A stretch of 64,000 nucleotides of DNA from the NCBI GenBank assembly GCA_025642065.1, contig JAODUP010000105.1, forward strand, positions 62,001 through 126,000. Reading direction: 5' to 3'. Source of the stretch: Paralvinella palmiformis (taxonomy: Eukaryota; Annelida; Polychaeta; Terebellida; Alvinellidae). The position numbers were made by a program, and so were the translations under genes. Position 1 is the first letter of the stretch. Each line of letters begins with the position of its first letter. A model generated the notes under the pieces. It was not told the DNA's origin. It made no database searches and saw only the letters and a list, made by a program, of their open reading frames with translations. Shown in pieces: positions 11,681-24,634 of this stretch.

Positions 11681-12590
11681 GGTTGTAATCTGCAATGCAT
11701 TATTTTTTCCACATATTGTCTATTTAATCATAAATAATAACCGTGTTTGACATACTAAGGGAGAACTATTTGCTACAAGCTTCCAGCTTTTGTTGTTTTG
11801 AATGTAGTTTCGTCATGTATTCATTTCTCATTCTCCATTGTTATTTTGTCATTTTTAGTGATCACTTTTTTTGCTCATTTTTCATTCATCTGAATGATCA
11901 TCGTCCAGTAGACATTATGGTGAATGATGACCCTGACAGTCAGTTGTTCTTATTCAAGCTGTCCTTATTGCTTGCCATTCTGATGGATGATCCACGGTGA
12001 TACACACACACACACACACACATGTTAGTAGTGACTTAATTCTATCAGACAGTTTCGCGTACCATGTGAGCATTGTGATAACATCTGTCTCTTGTACAGG
12101 GAGATAGCAAGGACTGGTAATGTCTGAGAGTCATGGCTCAACGTGTGTTTAGTTGACAGGTGTTCGGGTTTCTTTCTTGTGGTGACAGAGTGCATCGCGG
12201 GCATACTGCCGTGGTGTTTCCTTTGTCGTCCCACAAACATGCAGCCATGTACAGATATACGTGAATTCACCAATGAAGGCTAGTCGATAGACCCATTGCT
12301 CCCCTTTCTAATTCTATGTCCACATACTGTGACTTGTTGCTGAAAGAAGTCTGTATTTGCTGTTTCCTTTGTGTGTTTCCATGGTGATGAATGGCAGTGG
12401 AATTGTTTCTTTGAGTGATCCTAGAGCTTCTTCAGAGCTCTTAATACAGACAGTTTTAGAATCATTCAACTTCATTTGGTGCTGTTGTGTTATGATCAGC
12501 AGTCTAAGTAGTATAAAACGTCTCTCTGCCATACAATATATGTTTACCAGCCACATATACATAATAATACTGGTAATAGTAGTAGTAGTA
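11681..12590. other. Intergenic stretch without recognised gene
   Basis: Contains a short (AC)n tract at 12002-12021 and otherwise unmatched sequence. Frames of about 80 codons occur on both strands over the same bases, which argues against coding. Confidence 0.35.
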
Positions 12591-12612
12591 GTAGTAATAA
12601 TAATAATAATAA
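12573..12612. repeat. (TAG)n-(TAA)n trinucleotide tract
   Basis: TAGTAG units shift to TAATAA units directly before a LINE 3'-end fragment; the TAA part corresponds to the reverse complement of the LINE's ATT tail. Confidence 0.85.
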
Positions 12613-12640
12613 CTTGGATTTAATAAAGCACCCTTATTAT
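12591..12640 (-). mobile_element. Very short LINE 3'-end fragment
   Basis: (AAT)n followed by GGATTTAATAAAGCACCCTT matches the reverse complement of the LINE terminus at 52890-52935 (GGGCGCTTTATTAAATATAC plus ATT repeats). Only the last ~25 bases and tail are retained. Confidence 0.55.
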
Positions 12641-13202
12641 TACCCATATATCAGTAAGGATGACTAAACAATGGACCTTATCTTTGCTTTATCCTTGCTG
12701 TCATTCTCAGTGAACGGATCACCACAGTAAAGCAGAACACTGGCTTAAAAGATTACTATATAGCAATATACTATGTGAATGAAAAATATATCAACCTCAT
12801 AACAGACTAGACGTTGGGCCTTGACATAAAAAAAATATTAGTAGTGACTTGTCATTTATAAAAAAATAGCTGACTTCATGATACAAGAAATGCATGGTGG
12901 TTGAGTACTCTGACATCATGAACCTGAATAATGTAAACTGAACTAAGAATAATAAAGCTGGGACGCCACATACATATCATTGCATAGAACCATTGTTTGT
13001 TATGTTTTGTTTCTATGTGAAGGAGTAAATGCAACCTATCCATAATAACGTAGTATTGGTCCAGTCCAAAGGATTCAGTTACTGAGTTCTGTTTAAGTGC
13101 TTAGTCTGAAGTCGTAATTTTCTGTATATTAATTCATCAGTTTAATTTGCTGGCATTGGGGTTATCTAATGTTCTAGATAGATGCAATTTTTGTTCAGTA
13201 AG

Positions 13203-13612
13203 GGGCGCCTCGATCCTTGGTTTAACTGGTAGCACATTGGACCACAGATAACTAACACATGAGTTCGAATCTCGGCGTCGGCATAATAATAATACTATTG
13301 TATATTTAATAAAGCACCCTTACTAGCAGGAGCAATTCAAAGATGCTGTACAAATAATATGTAATATAATAATACCCCAAATAATATATCTGTAAAAACA
13401 CTGTAAGTGATTTAAAAGGTAATAATTATTTATCTTTGAAAGAGACTGTGAGCAGATGTGTTTTTATAACAGATTTAAAATTTTTAAGAGATGACTCATT
13501 TCTAATAACTGAAGAGTGTTTTATCTTTGACCTCGCTTAATTATCTTTGGAGGTCGCTCGGGCCATTTAGCTTACCTTGTGCACAAAAGTGGCTGTAAAA
13601 CATCAATTATCA
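13203..13612 (+). mobile_element. SINE family 1 copy split by a LINE insertion
   Basis: The left part (13203-13284) has the tRNA-like head: A box GGTTTAACTGGTAGCAC, B box GAGTTCGAATCTC, then GGCGTCGGCAT. The right part (13510-13612) resumes exactly where an intact copy would: CTGAAGAGTGTTTTATCTTT, GAGGTCGCTCGGGCC, TGTGCACAAAAGTGGC and the ATCATCATC tail. A 225-base LINE fragment lies between. The SINE was therefore already present when the LINE inserted. Confidence 0.8.
13285..13509 (-). mobile_element. 5'-truncated LINE 3' end, inserted in a SINE
   Basis: Reading the minus strand, this matches 52700-52930 base for base over most of its length, including the ATT tail, AGGGTGCTTTATTAAATATAC, the CTCCTGCTAGTAAGGG block and the region around the ORF stop codon. 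It retains only the last few dozen codons and the 3' UTR, with several substitutions. Confidence 0.8.
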
Positions 13613-14212
13613 TCATCCATGTAAGTGCACAATCGTATAGAAGCGTATGGTCACACATTTGTCATTTTATGCGGTGTCACCAGAGAAGTTTAATTTCAGT
13701 TGTAAAGAGTTTGTTAAAGGTGTTCGATTGAATAATATCTTATTGGCCTGTTTTATAGACAAGTTTTATTACTCTAATAATATTTTATTGTGTTTTCATA
13801 ACAGAACATTCGCCTTTCAGTAGACTTATTTAAGGTCTAACGTTGTTGAGCGAACATGAATTAATTAGAGGCTTTAAAATGGATTAATCAAAATATTAAA
13901 AAACATAAATCTCCTGTCTGGGTTATATCTTAGAATATGTGGGAATAACTGAAATTGATTTATTCTGAATTATAAATAAGCAGAAGTTGAGAAAAATTAT
14001 TTGTAGAGAACAAATTGATCTCACTTAATTAGTCTTATTAATGTTTTTAATGGAATTAATTAATTATGTATCAGTCACTTAATAATTTATTTCATCTACT
14101 TATACAGATAGCTTTAAATTAATTAAACTTAGCAAATTACATCCCTTCTCTCTTTGTATGTGTGTATGTGTGTGGGTGTGTGGGAAATCACATACCTAGA
14201 TGTGGGTAAGTT
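13613..14212. other. Intergenic stretch without recognised gene
   Basis: AT-rich; contains a (TG)-rich patch near 14158-14180 and no other pattern I can match. Confidence 0.35.
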
Positions 14213-14395
14213 CACCACAGAGTGAGTGAATGAATGAGTGATTGGTTGCTTGACTTAGTCTTGGCGCTTTTTACACCTGGTACAAGTGGATGAGGGGCAA
14301 CCCAGAAGAAATTATTCCACAAACACAGTTAACACTGATATTTGAACTTATTAAAGAACTCATCATCTACTACACTTTCAACGTGCTCATCGCAA
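14213..14395 (-). mobile_element. SINE family 2 copy, minus strand
   Basis: On the minus strand the order is B-box-like AAGTTCAAATATCAG, AACTGTGTTTGTGGAATAAT, CCAGGTGTAAAAAGCGCC, AAGACTAAGTC, then CACTCATTCATTCACTCACT. This is the family 2 body followed by its CACT-rich tail. The head end is diverged and its limit uncertain. Confidence 0.6.
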
Positions 14396-16086
14396 TATTA
14401 TCTGTATTAATAATTAATGGAATTATTGGCCTTACTGTCTGTAATGTTTCATTGTACTATCTGTCAATATTTTACTAGATAATAATTTCACTGAGTTTAT
14501 TTATATCATATATATTGGGTTGAAAGCTGTATTTACTATTATATTAGATTTTGATACTTCTAAACTGTCTGAAGATGTCTCTCTGTAATAATATTTAATG
14601 ACACAACTGAATATTCCAGCTGTGTATAGTAGCCTGTATTATGACTGTACCAGATTCCATTTACCGGTAATCACATCAGTCTAAAACTGGGTTGATCTCA
14701 GTGATGAGATAATATTCAAATAATTACATCCTATTATTTAACAGGATTACTCTCGGTATGATTCTGAACAGTTTATATATATATACATTCCCCTTCAAAC
14801 ATATAAACTCACTGATCTGTGCATGTATATAAATTAAATTATGGATATTCTCTTACACATATCTTTATGTACAAACATGTACACAGAATATTCATGGCTT
14901 TTATGCTGTGCAGTGTTAAGAAATGGTATTTAAGAAGGGTGGAGCCAAATTCAAGAAGGGTGGATTGTATTTTACTAAGAAAATGTCACATTGAATTCAC
15001 ACACTTCATCAAATGTAGGAACACAAGACAGGTGTTTCCGAAATATGGTACGTAGCATAACTGCGGTATATTGTTTGAGTTGTACAAATTACACATGGAC
15101 ACAATGTCTCATGTTGTATATAATTACCAAGTAAATCTGTAAAGACACTGGCATTAACAAGATAATTTATATAACAATTGCAGAATAATATCCCTTGTGT
15201 TATTAAGGCCATTATTTCCCAGCAGGAATGCAATAAATGGCTTACAGCACGCCATTTTTAATTAACTCTGGCCTTTTTATGGGTCCCAGTCAAGCTCTCG
15301 GTGATGATTTAGGTAACTGTTACTGGATAAATGACACACACACACTACCCATTTCTTAGCACTTCTTCCGTGCTTCCTTTCTAGTTGCTGTGCCACACTC
15401 TTGTTTCCACACACTTGAGCCATTAACGCAACAAGTTGTTTCCTCGCGCTGTAGTCTAGAAGCAATGTGATTTTGTTATGTGACAATAAACCAGTATTTT
15501 ATAATACCAACTGCATTCACTTGTCACTGGGACATTGAAATAAAAACATCAGTGAATTGCAAACCTCTAGATTATCCCAGGAAACCATACAGTCTAACAT
15601 AACCCGATTATTTAGCACCAGTATTACAGGCAATGTCGATAGCATACATTGCCGAGAGTTACAGTAGTTATAGTAACTTTCATCGGATACAGGTTCCTTA
15701 CTGTAATATTTCCCGAGTTATCAGTCATCAGCTGCTTGATGTGTGTGTATTATGAGGACTCTCAATCAGGTAGATTTTTCAAGGATGAATTCAAAACACG
15801 TCTAGATTATTTAAAATGGTAGACACCAAGCCCATAAAGTCAAGGGAGTCTTGATATTCCAAACACCGACCTGTACATGCAGTTGATTAGTAATTAAGCA
15901 GAGAATATTGACTTGTAAAAGTTTTCACAATTGTAAGTCAATGAATATTCATTAGTTGGTGGTTTTAATTACTGGGTAATTATAATTAGTGGGCATGGTG
16001 ATCTGAGATTGTGTTAGAACTGACTGGAGATTCTCGTATCATATCTACACATACTTTGCTGCCCTTTCATTTATTCTTTGTTATTC
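14396..16086. other. Intergenic stretch without recognised gene
   Basis: Unmatched AT-rich sequence. A 69-codon minus-strand frame (15277-15486) has normal-looking composition but no flanking splice sites or recognised motif, so I do not call it. Confidence 0.35.
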
Positions 16087-16185
16087 TTGTGGCATAGTTG
16101 GTAGTGTAATGTGCTAACAACTCCCCAGGTCACAGGATTGAACCTTAGTGATAGCTGTGTCTGTGGGATAATAATGTATTTGAAT
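16087..16185 (+). mobile_element. SINE family 2 head
   Basis: TGGCATAGTTGGTAGTG is a good A box and CACAGGATTGAACCTTAG a B box, 33 bases apart as in a tRNA. Followed by AGCTGTGTCTGTGGGATAAT, the family 2 body. The remainder is lost. Confidence 0.55.
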
Positions 16186-19100
16186 ATTGTTGAACTGCAT
16201 TCTTTTCAGTTGAAGATAATTGATTTTGATCAACTAGCTATTTATTCTGAAAAGTTAGATGCTATTTAATCATAATAAAAAATTGTTCTTTTGACAGATG
16301 AGTTTTAGGAAGAGATCAATTTTCAAACAACACATTTCTTTGAAGCACCTAGATTATTTAATAAACAGCAATATTGAACATTTATACATTGTTCACTTCA
16401 GTGACTCAGATGACATTGCTTTTGTTCTGTGGAAACGTGAATAATTCAGTAAACAACCCAAAAAGCTTTTAGATATTACAAAGATGTTTGACCTAATAAA
16501 TACTGTGATTAATATTCGACTATGTGCCTCTGCGACGATGATTTAATTTAACACACTTAAGCTGATGGCAGACTGATTGATCTGTTTCCTTTCTCTTCAT
16601 GTTTGCCACAATTTAGACGTCACTGAGTACTTTTTAAGCAATGATTTTTTCCATCGGGCCATGAAAAACAAATTGACACAGTTTCAGGTAGGATGACGTT
16701 ATTAGTGAGCTGTTTTTCTTTCATTTTAGCTCCTACCACACGCCTGTCTTTTCCATTCACTGCTTAGAATTCTGTCCACACTCTTTCATCAGATTTCAGA
16801 CAAGGACAGAGCTATTACGTCACGTTGTCTGACCTCATTATAACCAAGTCAAAGCAACTCATCGATGAATTAAGTTAACTTAAGTTCACCGTTGGTGAGT
16901 GGAGCCTAATGCTATTGACTGTAAAGGGGATTTTGGGTTAAATTTAATTCCGTGGAGAGCTGACTATGACAGAAAGTTTAGGAGTTGCAAGGCTGTTGAA
17001 AGACGAGTCATTATTTTATTAGCAATATTGCCATACTGGTTCTTTTTTGTTTTTGTTCCAGCGCAATGCTCAAGGAGGCTGAAGATGATCACTATTTTTC
17101 AGACCAAGTGTCATTTCATCAATTGCATTCAGTGTAAGGGTGAACATGTTATCAGTAGCACTTGGTGTTTTGTCACTTTTTTTATTTTATCAACAGATAT
17201 TGTATAGAACAGCGGCTGCCATGAACTCTGAAGACCAATATTTTTTGGCTTTCATATTGGACCAAATATTAGATTGAAAATGCAATTGAAATCAGGTTCC
17301 CGCAAGATTCGTTGTGTTGGCTACATATTTATGAGTGAGAGATTCACAGTTTGCAAAATTAAATTAAAAAGAATGCTCATACTTTATCAAAGGTGAGTAT
17401 TGCCTATTGCTAAAAGATCAACTTGTCTTATGTGTCCTGTGTGCCATTTATGATAACTTATTTGATTATCAGACTTGAATAAATCACGGTAACTACAGCA
17501 CACAATAAATCCATGTTCTTAAAGATCAATATAAATTAATGGGACTGTATTATTTTCTGGGAATCATTTCCAGATTAATACTGGAACATATAAATTTAAA
17601 TGCCAAGAGTTGGTTCCTGTAGTTTCTATCATTATTATTCCAGTTATGTTTATCATAGTAACCTCCCTATATCATATTTGTTAGTGCTTTGTGTTCATGA
17701 TGACGGTTAATAATCAGACATGGAGTATTAATGTTTTCAGTATTCATATTTCAATGTATATTTGTATAATATTTTAATGTATTGAATTATTCTTATCTAA
17801 AAACTTAGCTGGAACAGGCTATTAGTATTCATAGTCATATTTGTATACAATATTTGATGCAATTAATATTTATTTATATGATAAAATAATGATAGCGATA
17901 ATTGGAAATGTTTACTTTTGCATTGATATGGCTTCCAGATTTCAGGAATACAGCAGATATTATTTTATAGATGTTGGCTTAAGTAGTAAGTTACTGCTGA
18001 TATATAATCTTGATTGTAGTAGACTCTTAATGTTTAAATGGTGACTGTTGATTGTATGACAGTTTCATACTATAGATGCTGACATCATGATTACAATCCA
18101 CTACCATTTAAAGGTTATATTTTCCTGGTCCTTATAAGGTTTGAAAATGTCAGACTATAACTTAACTGTAGCGTATCCTGAGAGGTAACTAAAAAGAGAT
18201 CCCACTAATCATTTTCTTTTACTGATGTGTCACGAAACTCATAACTCACCCAAGAGTGAAAGATATTTGATTTAGTTATACATTTTTCTGTCTACCTTTC
18301 AAAATAACTGTTAGCTTTATTTACTTCCTTTAGCTTGTCGTGCTGACAATTACGCAAATGCAAAAAAAATAGTCAAATGTTATTAGTTTATAGACACTGC
18401 AGCATTCCCATGGTCATAATATTCACATTAAAACTGTTTCATTAGGGTTTGGCGTTAACTTGCCCTTCCAGGTTTATTGGAATTTGATAGAAGCTGAAAG
18501 GATTTTATGTGTAATAGCTTCGGAGAGAGCGAATATGTGCCGAACACTCAGGAGTGTGGAAATTGAATTCCTAAGCTTGCTTCCCTTGGTGACTAGGGAA
18601 AAATTGGAATTTGCAAATACAGCCTGATTAGAATCACAAGCAATGGTTACAGAAATAAAGAATAGATCCAACATTCTGATTAAAAAAAATTAGTTTCTGG
18701 CTTATTCTGTCCTACAAATTGTTTATGCTTTATAATGCTAGTACAAATGTGGATGTTCATAGTAAATGTACACTCAGGCTTTCAAGGGTCAACAGTTTGA
18801 GTACATGTTTTTTAAGGAACGAACGCGCGCGCACACACACCCACCCACACACACACACATGTCGGCCCAGTTAGCCTATGATGGCCATAAAACAATAACA
18901 TTTTCACGCATATGCACACACGTGCACATACAGACACACACACCAGTTACTTTATATAGCTAAATTGACATGTACTTGATGATTAATATTGTTTTTAGAT
19001 ATTTTCTTTGGAACACTTACTCATGATCAGTTGCAGCAACCCAAAGTATTAAACTTTTCTTGAAAGCATCCAATAGACATAACTGAATCAGTTATCACTC

Positions 19101-20634
19101 CTAGTCTCAGGCTAACCACACAGTAGCTGTACAGTGTTTTGTATGAAGAAGAATCTTGGTTTATTCAACACCATACACTTATAGTTATACAAACAATTTC
19201 CTTGATTAATGATAATAATAACAAAAGGTGGACTGTGAGATTTTCTTATGGTAACATTGCTGTATTTTACAAACAGTTTCTCCTTGTTGCATCTCTTTCC
19301 TAATATAAGAAAGATCACAATTTCACTAGGATCTGTGTTATAATATTCCGACTGTATGAAATAAATTATAATTTTTTTTTAAAATGCTGTGATCTCTGGT
19401 CATTTTGTTTATATGTATAGTGTGAGATGTGAGTGTGTAGAGTGAGTAAGTGTTTTGTTACATATGTAACATAATGGCTGAATGGATACTGCCTGTTGCT
19501 TGTAGATCTGCAACATTAGCTTGCTACTTAAACTGTGCTACTAGAACACGCTAATGTTATCATACAAGATAATGTAGAGAAAGCATAATGTACTAAATTA
19601 AAATTTACTTTATTATTATCACACATAAATGAACAAGAATTGGCAGGAAGTTTATGTTATTAATGCAATTTATTTAATACTCTGGAGGTATTTCTGGATT
19701 CTATGGGATATCACTCAGTATTATATACCACTTTGTATCATTTATCGTCCTCCTCAGCGTGAGCTTCTTCACTATCACTGCCATCATGTTTATTATAAGA
19801 ATCTTATTAAAACATCAGTGAATGAGAAGTTCTGAACACTTTGACATATAATCCTCTTTTTACATGACGTCTTATATTTTTTTTATTGATTTGTCTTATT
19901 GCTAGGCAAGACATCACCATGTATTAAATTGGCGTCATTTTCTATGGTTACAAACCATCAGACAGTAAGAAGCATTACACAATATGTTACGTCAGAAAGC
20001 AACAACTCTATATATTTCTTTGCTTTTGAAAGGTAGATGTTTTATAATGTCTGACAACCCGGTGATGCTTTAAACTGTTCTTCTAATTCCTTGCCTGAAC
20101 AAGATATATTACGGCAGTAGGCTGCTTCCTGGTTTATATTATAGAGTCACAGTCTCACATTTAAGAATAATGTTCTGTTGAGTTATTCTTTGGTTTTAGC
20201 ATACAGTTTTCATAGACACTCAATTGGTAGACGTTCTTTGATAAATACCTCTATACAATTGTATCTATAGTTTTTGTCAATCTGTATGTCCATGGTTTCA
20301 CTTGTCCAATCGTTTGTCTTACCATCCATCCACCAATCTGTCTATCCATCTTTTCATATATCTGTCTATCAGGGGTGTAACTAGAAATCACAATTTACGG
20401 TGCGCAAATGAAGGTTCAGCAGCGTGATTAATTGGCTGGGTTAAGGTTTAAACTTTACTTTAGCCTGTATGCATGGCTGGCTAAACTTAAGCTGATGGCT
20501 GGCTATTCTCTGCCCACATACAAATTTAACTGGAATGTCTCAGTTTAAATCAAGATATATATTTCCTATACACTACAGCTTTCTGCACCTTGATGTAACT
20601 ATTATACCGTCAAAGTGAACAGCGGGTGTTCTAA
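16186..20634. other. Long intergenic stretch without recognised gene
   Basis: About 4.4 kb of AT-rich sequence. Minor features are a mixed CA/CCA tract at 18831-18860 and scattered short frames. A splice-donor-like GTGAGT at 17393 follows an open 38-codon stretch (about 17280-17392) but there is no supporting acceptor, so it is not called. Confidence 0.35.
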
Positions 20635-20808
20635 TAGGGCATTTGGTAGCACACACAGCACCACAGACTTCTAAGTCAGGGTTCAGTTCTTAATGTTACC
20701 TGTGTTTGTAGGATGTTTCATTCATTTCCACAAAGAGTAGCTCATTATACATATATATGTTTTACCCCTAATCAAGGCAGTCACTCATTCAATCACCAAG
20801 TTAATGAC
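20635..20808 (+). mobile_element. SINE family 2 copy
   Basis: A-box-like GGGCATTTGGTAGCACAC, B-box-like CAGGGTTCAGTTCTTA, then TACCTGTGTTTGTAGGATG, a diverged middle, and AATCAAGGCAGTCACTCATTC as the tail. Tail units are TCACTCATTCAATCACC. Confidence 0.65.
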
Positions 20809-22370
20809 TGTAATATATTCTAAATGATGGTTGTTAGTATTGAAAGTACCAAATTTCTGTACAATCCGGGAGAAACAGAGGTGGCTTAATTGCTACAACA
20901 CACTTATTTACAGAATGTGTGTGTGTGTTCCTTCACAATTGTTGTTTACCGTAGAGTTGTTAAGTGTTATCACTAGCCATCTAGCTATTGGCTGCTGCAG
21001 TGAAACAGCTTGCAGTGGAAACTATTTTCCAAATACACAGCTAGTCAGACCTGACAGTCACAAAAGCTTGCCTACTAACGAAGAGATTAAATCAGATACC
21101 GCATTTAGAGGGCTCCAGGATCTAAGGGTGATAGCTACGGTGATGAATAGATAGGCTTATCCCAGTGTAATAACAACTTTAGTGAATAGATGACACTGCC
21201 AGACATGGACGCATCCAATATTAATCCATCACTGGTGAAATACTAGTAAATTGTTCCATCGGTGAAAGGGAAGTTTGTTGACGGGACCTGCTTATAATAC
21301 ACTTGCATACAGGTTGTCATGGTGTGAACACAAATTCAACATATCACGTCTATTCCGTGACAATGCTGTTAAAACTACAATAGTTATTAAGTATAGAAGG
21401 TAGGAAGAGATACAGGGTGCTTCAAACAGTGTTACTGCTTACCCGGATTCATCCTTATTATGAACATAGAATGAAGAATTTACTGTAATATCTCAAGAAA
21501 TATTTTTTGAAATTGGTACATCCATAATGCAATTGGCAATGCACTTCACAATAGACCTGTAAGTCATGGGCTTGAATCCAACTTTTGCCGCTGTCTATGC
21601 AAAAATTATTCAGCTCCGAGTACCATTTGGTGAGTAGCCACTCGCTTATATATTTCAGATAATAAAATCTTAAATACCTGATATTATTCCAGATAGTTTT
21701 TGGTTTATGAGTAGTTTGTGATGTATTGTATCGCTAGTGTTTTATTTGGGATAATTTCGTATTGTGTACATGGTCAACGTTTCAATTAACCATTTTATAT
21801 AGCAGTGTAGCTTTATCTCTGGCTTTTAGCTATAAGCTATATGTAATATTACCAATAAGGGGAGTAGCCGAGTAAAACCCACTGGGATAATGGGAAACTT
21901 TAGAAAATGTAAAATTGATTAGTGAGATTACCATTTGATTAATGATGGCATCTTCGGGAAAGAGAGATAAATGGATGAAAGGATGAGCAGACATATTGAT
22001 GGATAGCTGTTACAATGGATGGAGGGGTGGATGGTTGGTCAGACGGACGAACCACACGCAGCATTCCACAATGTCGTGATGGCGCGGTTAGTTAGAGTGT
22101 ATGACTTGTATTCGAACGGTTTGAGGCTTCGGGAACTGCAATGCTGTCATATTGGTTCACTCATTCATAAAATGAGAACCCGACAGAACGTGATGGCTGT
22201 ATGTTTGAGTAGTACTTTGCACCTTTAATGGCAGCATGGGTTGTAAGCTCCATTGGAAGTTAAAATGGGTGATGGATTGAAGCAGATCTGAGTCAGGTGT
22301 TAACTGATTCTGGCACTATAAATGTGCATAAACAACTAAATACATATGAATGGCTTGGTGGATAGGGTTG
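20809..22370. other. Intergenic stretch with a weak tRNA-like segment
   Basis: At about 21524-21585 GCAATTGGCAATGCAC and GGGCTTGAATCC are spaced like pol III A and B boxes, suggesting another decayed SINE. A 107-codon frame (20831-21154) shows no recognised motif. Nothing else stands out. Confidence 0.3.
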
Positions 22371-22497
22371 ATGATGATTGTTGTTTTACAGCCACTTTTT
22401 TGCACATGGTAGGATAAATGGGCCGAACGACATCTAAAGGTAATGAAGCGAAGTCAAAGATGAAACACCCTTCAGATATGCTCACTCCGAGATTCAG
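22371..22497 (-). mobile_element. SINE family 1 copy, minus strand, 5' truncated
   Basis: GATGATGATTGTTGTTTTAC, GCCACTTTTTTGCACATGG, TAGGATAAATGGGCCGA, CAAAGATGAAACACCC and TTCAGATATGC are the reverse complement of the family 1 body and tail. It ends just inside the B-box half, at CCGAGATTC. Confidence 0.75.
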
Positions 22498-23026
22498 AGA
22501 GGGAGATATCAGGATAATTTTATTCCTGGGTTACAATCACTGATTTAAAAAATTGTGTTGACTAATTTGGAATTGAAATTGTTTGTGGTACATTCATATA
22601 TGTTGAATTATGCCATGGTGATAAGATTCAATGCAGTTTTAGTATATTTGAATCCATTAAGGTTTCATGAGCTGATCAATGAATTAACCAATATTCACAC
22701 ATAGATGGATCAATTAACATAATCTACTTGTCATAACAAGAAATAGTTATTGATAGAAATTAGTGGAATAGAATTCAACTTAACCATGCATTTGGGGATT
22801 GACTGCAATGTTGTTGATGTAAACATTCTGAGCCAACTTTATTTTACAAACTGATGGTTTGGGGTGAACTGAAACAGCTTCATCAACTGTATCTGTCCCT
22901 AAGGAATAATAACATGACTAAAACTAGATTGCATGAAATCATACCTTCAAGCTAAATTCATCCTTTTAAATGCAAATTGCTAATTGGTGCATCAGTTAGT
23001 TCCTGCTCAAGAAAAATGTACAGTAT
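22498..23026. other. Intergenic stretch without recognised gene
   Basis: Unmatched AT-rich sequence between a SINE and the TTAA-flanked element. Confidence 0.35.
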
Positions 23027-23030
23027 TTAA

Positions 23031-23652
23031 AGGGATAGTCCACCTTCATTTAAAAGTTTCAGGACTAATACAGCTATACTTACAAATATCATAAATAATG
23101 TCAAAATGTGTAATTAAATAATCCAGTTCAAAATGCTGATTAATCGACTTTTAATGGCCTGTGTGCGTCGCCATTTTGAAGCTAGCCAGAGATCAGAAGT
23201 TCCTGACTGCTGACGTCACCTGAGTGTATCCCGTTGACCTGAAATATGTAGAGCTCGTACAAAAGCATGCAAACAAGTGTGAGCAAAGAATTATTCCAGA
23301 ACTAAACGGCATTATCTTGTTAAAATCATGTCATGAATGATATACAATCATATCAGTTTGAGCCAGAAGGTACCTTGCAAGAGGAAGTTGATTCAAAATG
23401 GTTCAGAAATTAACGCTCAAGAAAAATATAATCCGCGTCAGTCTAGAGAGCACCCATGTGAGTATTTCAGTTTCTCCTTCCCGCCTTCGAATCTGACTTC
23501 CGGTGCAGCCGTAATGGCCGCCCTCCAGTAATTTGGAATATTTCCCTATATCTATGATATCAGGTATATTTGGTGATTATTATTGTGGAATTCGTGGTTA
23601 CTCTTCTAAGTATTACATGTTTAAAAATATTTTCTGAGGCTGGACTGTCCCT
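23031..23652. mobile_element. TTAA-flanked non-autonomous DNA transposon
   Basis: Ends pair as inverted repeats: AGGGATAGTCCACC on the left, and the reverse complement of the right end reads AAAGGGACAGTCCAGCC. Both sides carry TTAA (23027-23030 and 23653-23656), the target duplication used by piggyBac- and Kolobok-type transposons. Length about 622 bp. The core is less AT-rich than its surroundings and holds CGCCATTTTGAAG, GCTGACGTCACC (a CRE-like octamer) and GTAATGGCCGCC. A 64-codon frame at 23337-23531 has no transposase resemblance. No second copy in the window. Confidence 0.65.
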
Positions 23653-23656
23653 TTAA

Positions 23657-24634
23657 GCTGTAATAGTCAGTTATAGCAACTTACACTGATTGGGCAGTGT
23701 TTTATATAACATTTTAAAATCACTTTAAAAAGCTGTAAAATGCTTCTTTCTCAAGGTAGAGAAAGTTTATGCTGTAAAATTTGTATTCCTGACTTATCTC
23801 AGTCAGAGAGTTGGTAGAATCCTTAGAATCTTAATGCAACATTACATGACTTAATTCTTCTTTTCAGAGAATTTAAGCATGTTTTTAGCATATTTGTTGG
23901 TTTAGGTGTGTACGTGAGGATATGGCATTGTATTCTACGGTCTGACTATTTGAGACCATACTAAACCAATAGTGATGAGAAGTTATAGTTAGCTGGATTA
24001 GGAGACCATCACATCTGGGTAATTGTTATTGTGTCTCTGTATATTAGCTCTAATCTGCCGATATCCACGTATCTGGTAGACGGTAAGCCTTCTAAAGTCA
24101 TTGATTCTGGCAGGAGAATACTTTATCTATTATCTGGGAGTATTTCACGTCTCCGGCTGCTGTTTCTCTCATGCCGCAATCCAACTCATTCCCTTGTCTC
24201 CGGTTGTCTCTCATTAGAATCTGTGATTGAAGCAGACTGAGTGGCTATTGTGAACTTGAGCCAGGGCCATCTGTTTGATGTCAGCTTGGTGACAGAATGG
24301 TTCATGTGCTCCAGCCACAACTATGTGCCTTGGGCATGTTCCCTTCTGCTGTTGAGTGTCACAAAGTGATCGTTCCATGAGGAATTATGTCTAGGTCAAT
24401 GGGTTCTTCTTCCTGTGGCATATAACCTAATGAACTTGTCTGTATGCCATGGTCATGTGCCCAAAGTTATCACCTACACATCATCTCATCACCTGTTCAT
24501 GCTCTGTGCAAACTGACATAACATTAGATTGCCAAGTTTTAGAATTGGCCTGTCAGGTAGCGTTCTGTATGTGTAAAATGTAATTGAAAAGAGGCGACCC
24601 TAATGATCTTATCATACTAATGTGTTCTTATGCC
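23657..24634. other. Intergenic stretch without recognised gene
   Basis: No repeat match. The part from about 24020 to 24420 has more balanced composition and an open frame of 69 codons (24031-24240), without a motif or splice pair. Confidence 0.35.

Noticed and set aside
11225..11750. Frames of 143-170 codons with Thr-His-Ser-Leu repeats
   Set aside because: A four-base unit reads the same in all frames. The long frame is an (ACTC)n artefact; the same applies at 24584-24848 and 56941-57304.
16899..17207. 102-codon frame
   Set aside because: No recognised domain, no splice pair, ends in low-complexity Phe/Ile-rich sequence.
17280..17392. Open stretch ending in GTGAGT, possible exon
   Set aside because: The donor is good but no acceptor with a pyrimidine tract precedes it and the peptide is Lys/Ile-rich like random AT-rich sequence.
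20831..21154. 107-codon frame
   Set aside because: No motif or splice evidence; includes a TG repeat.
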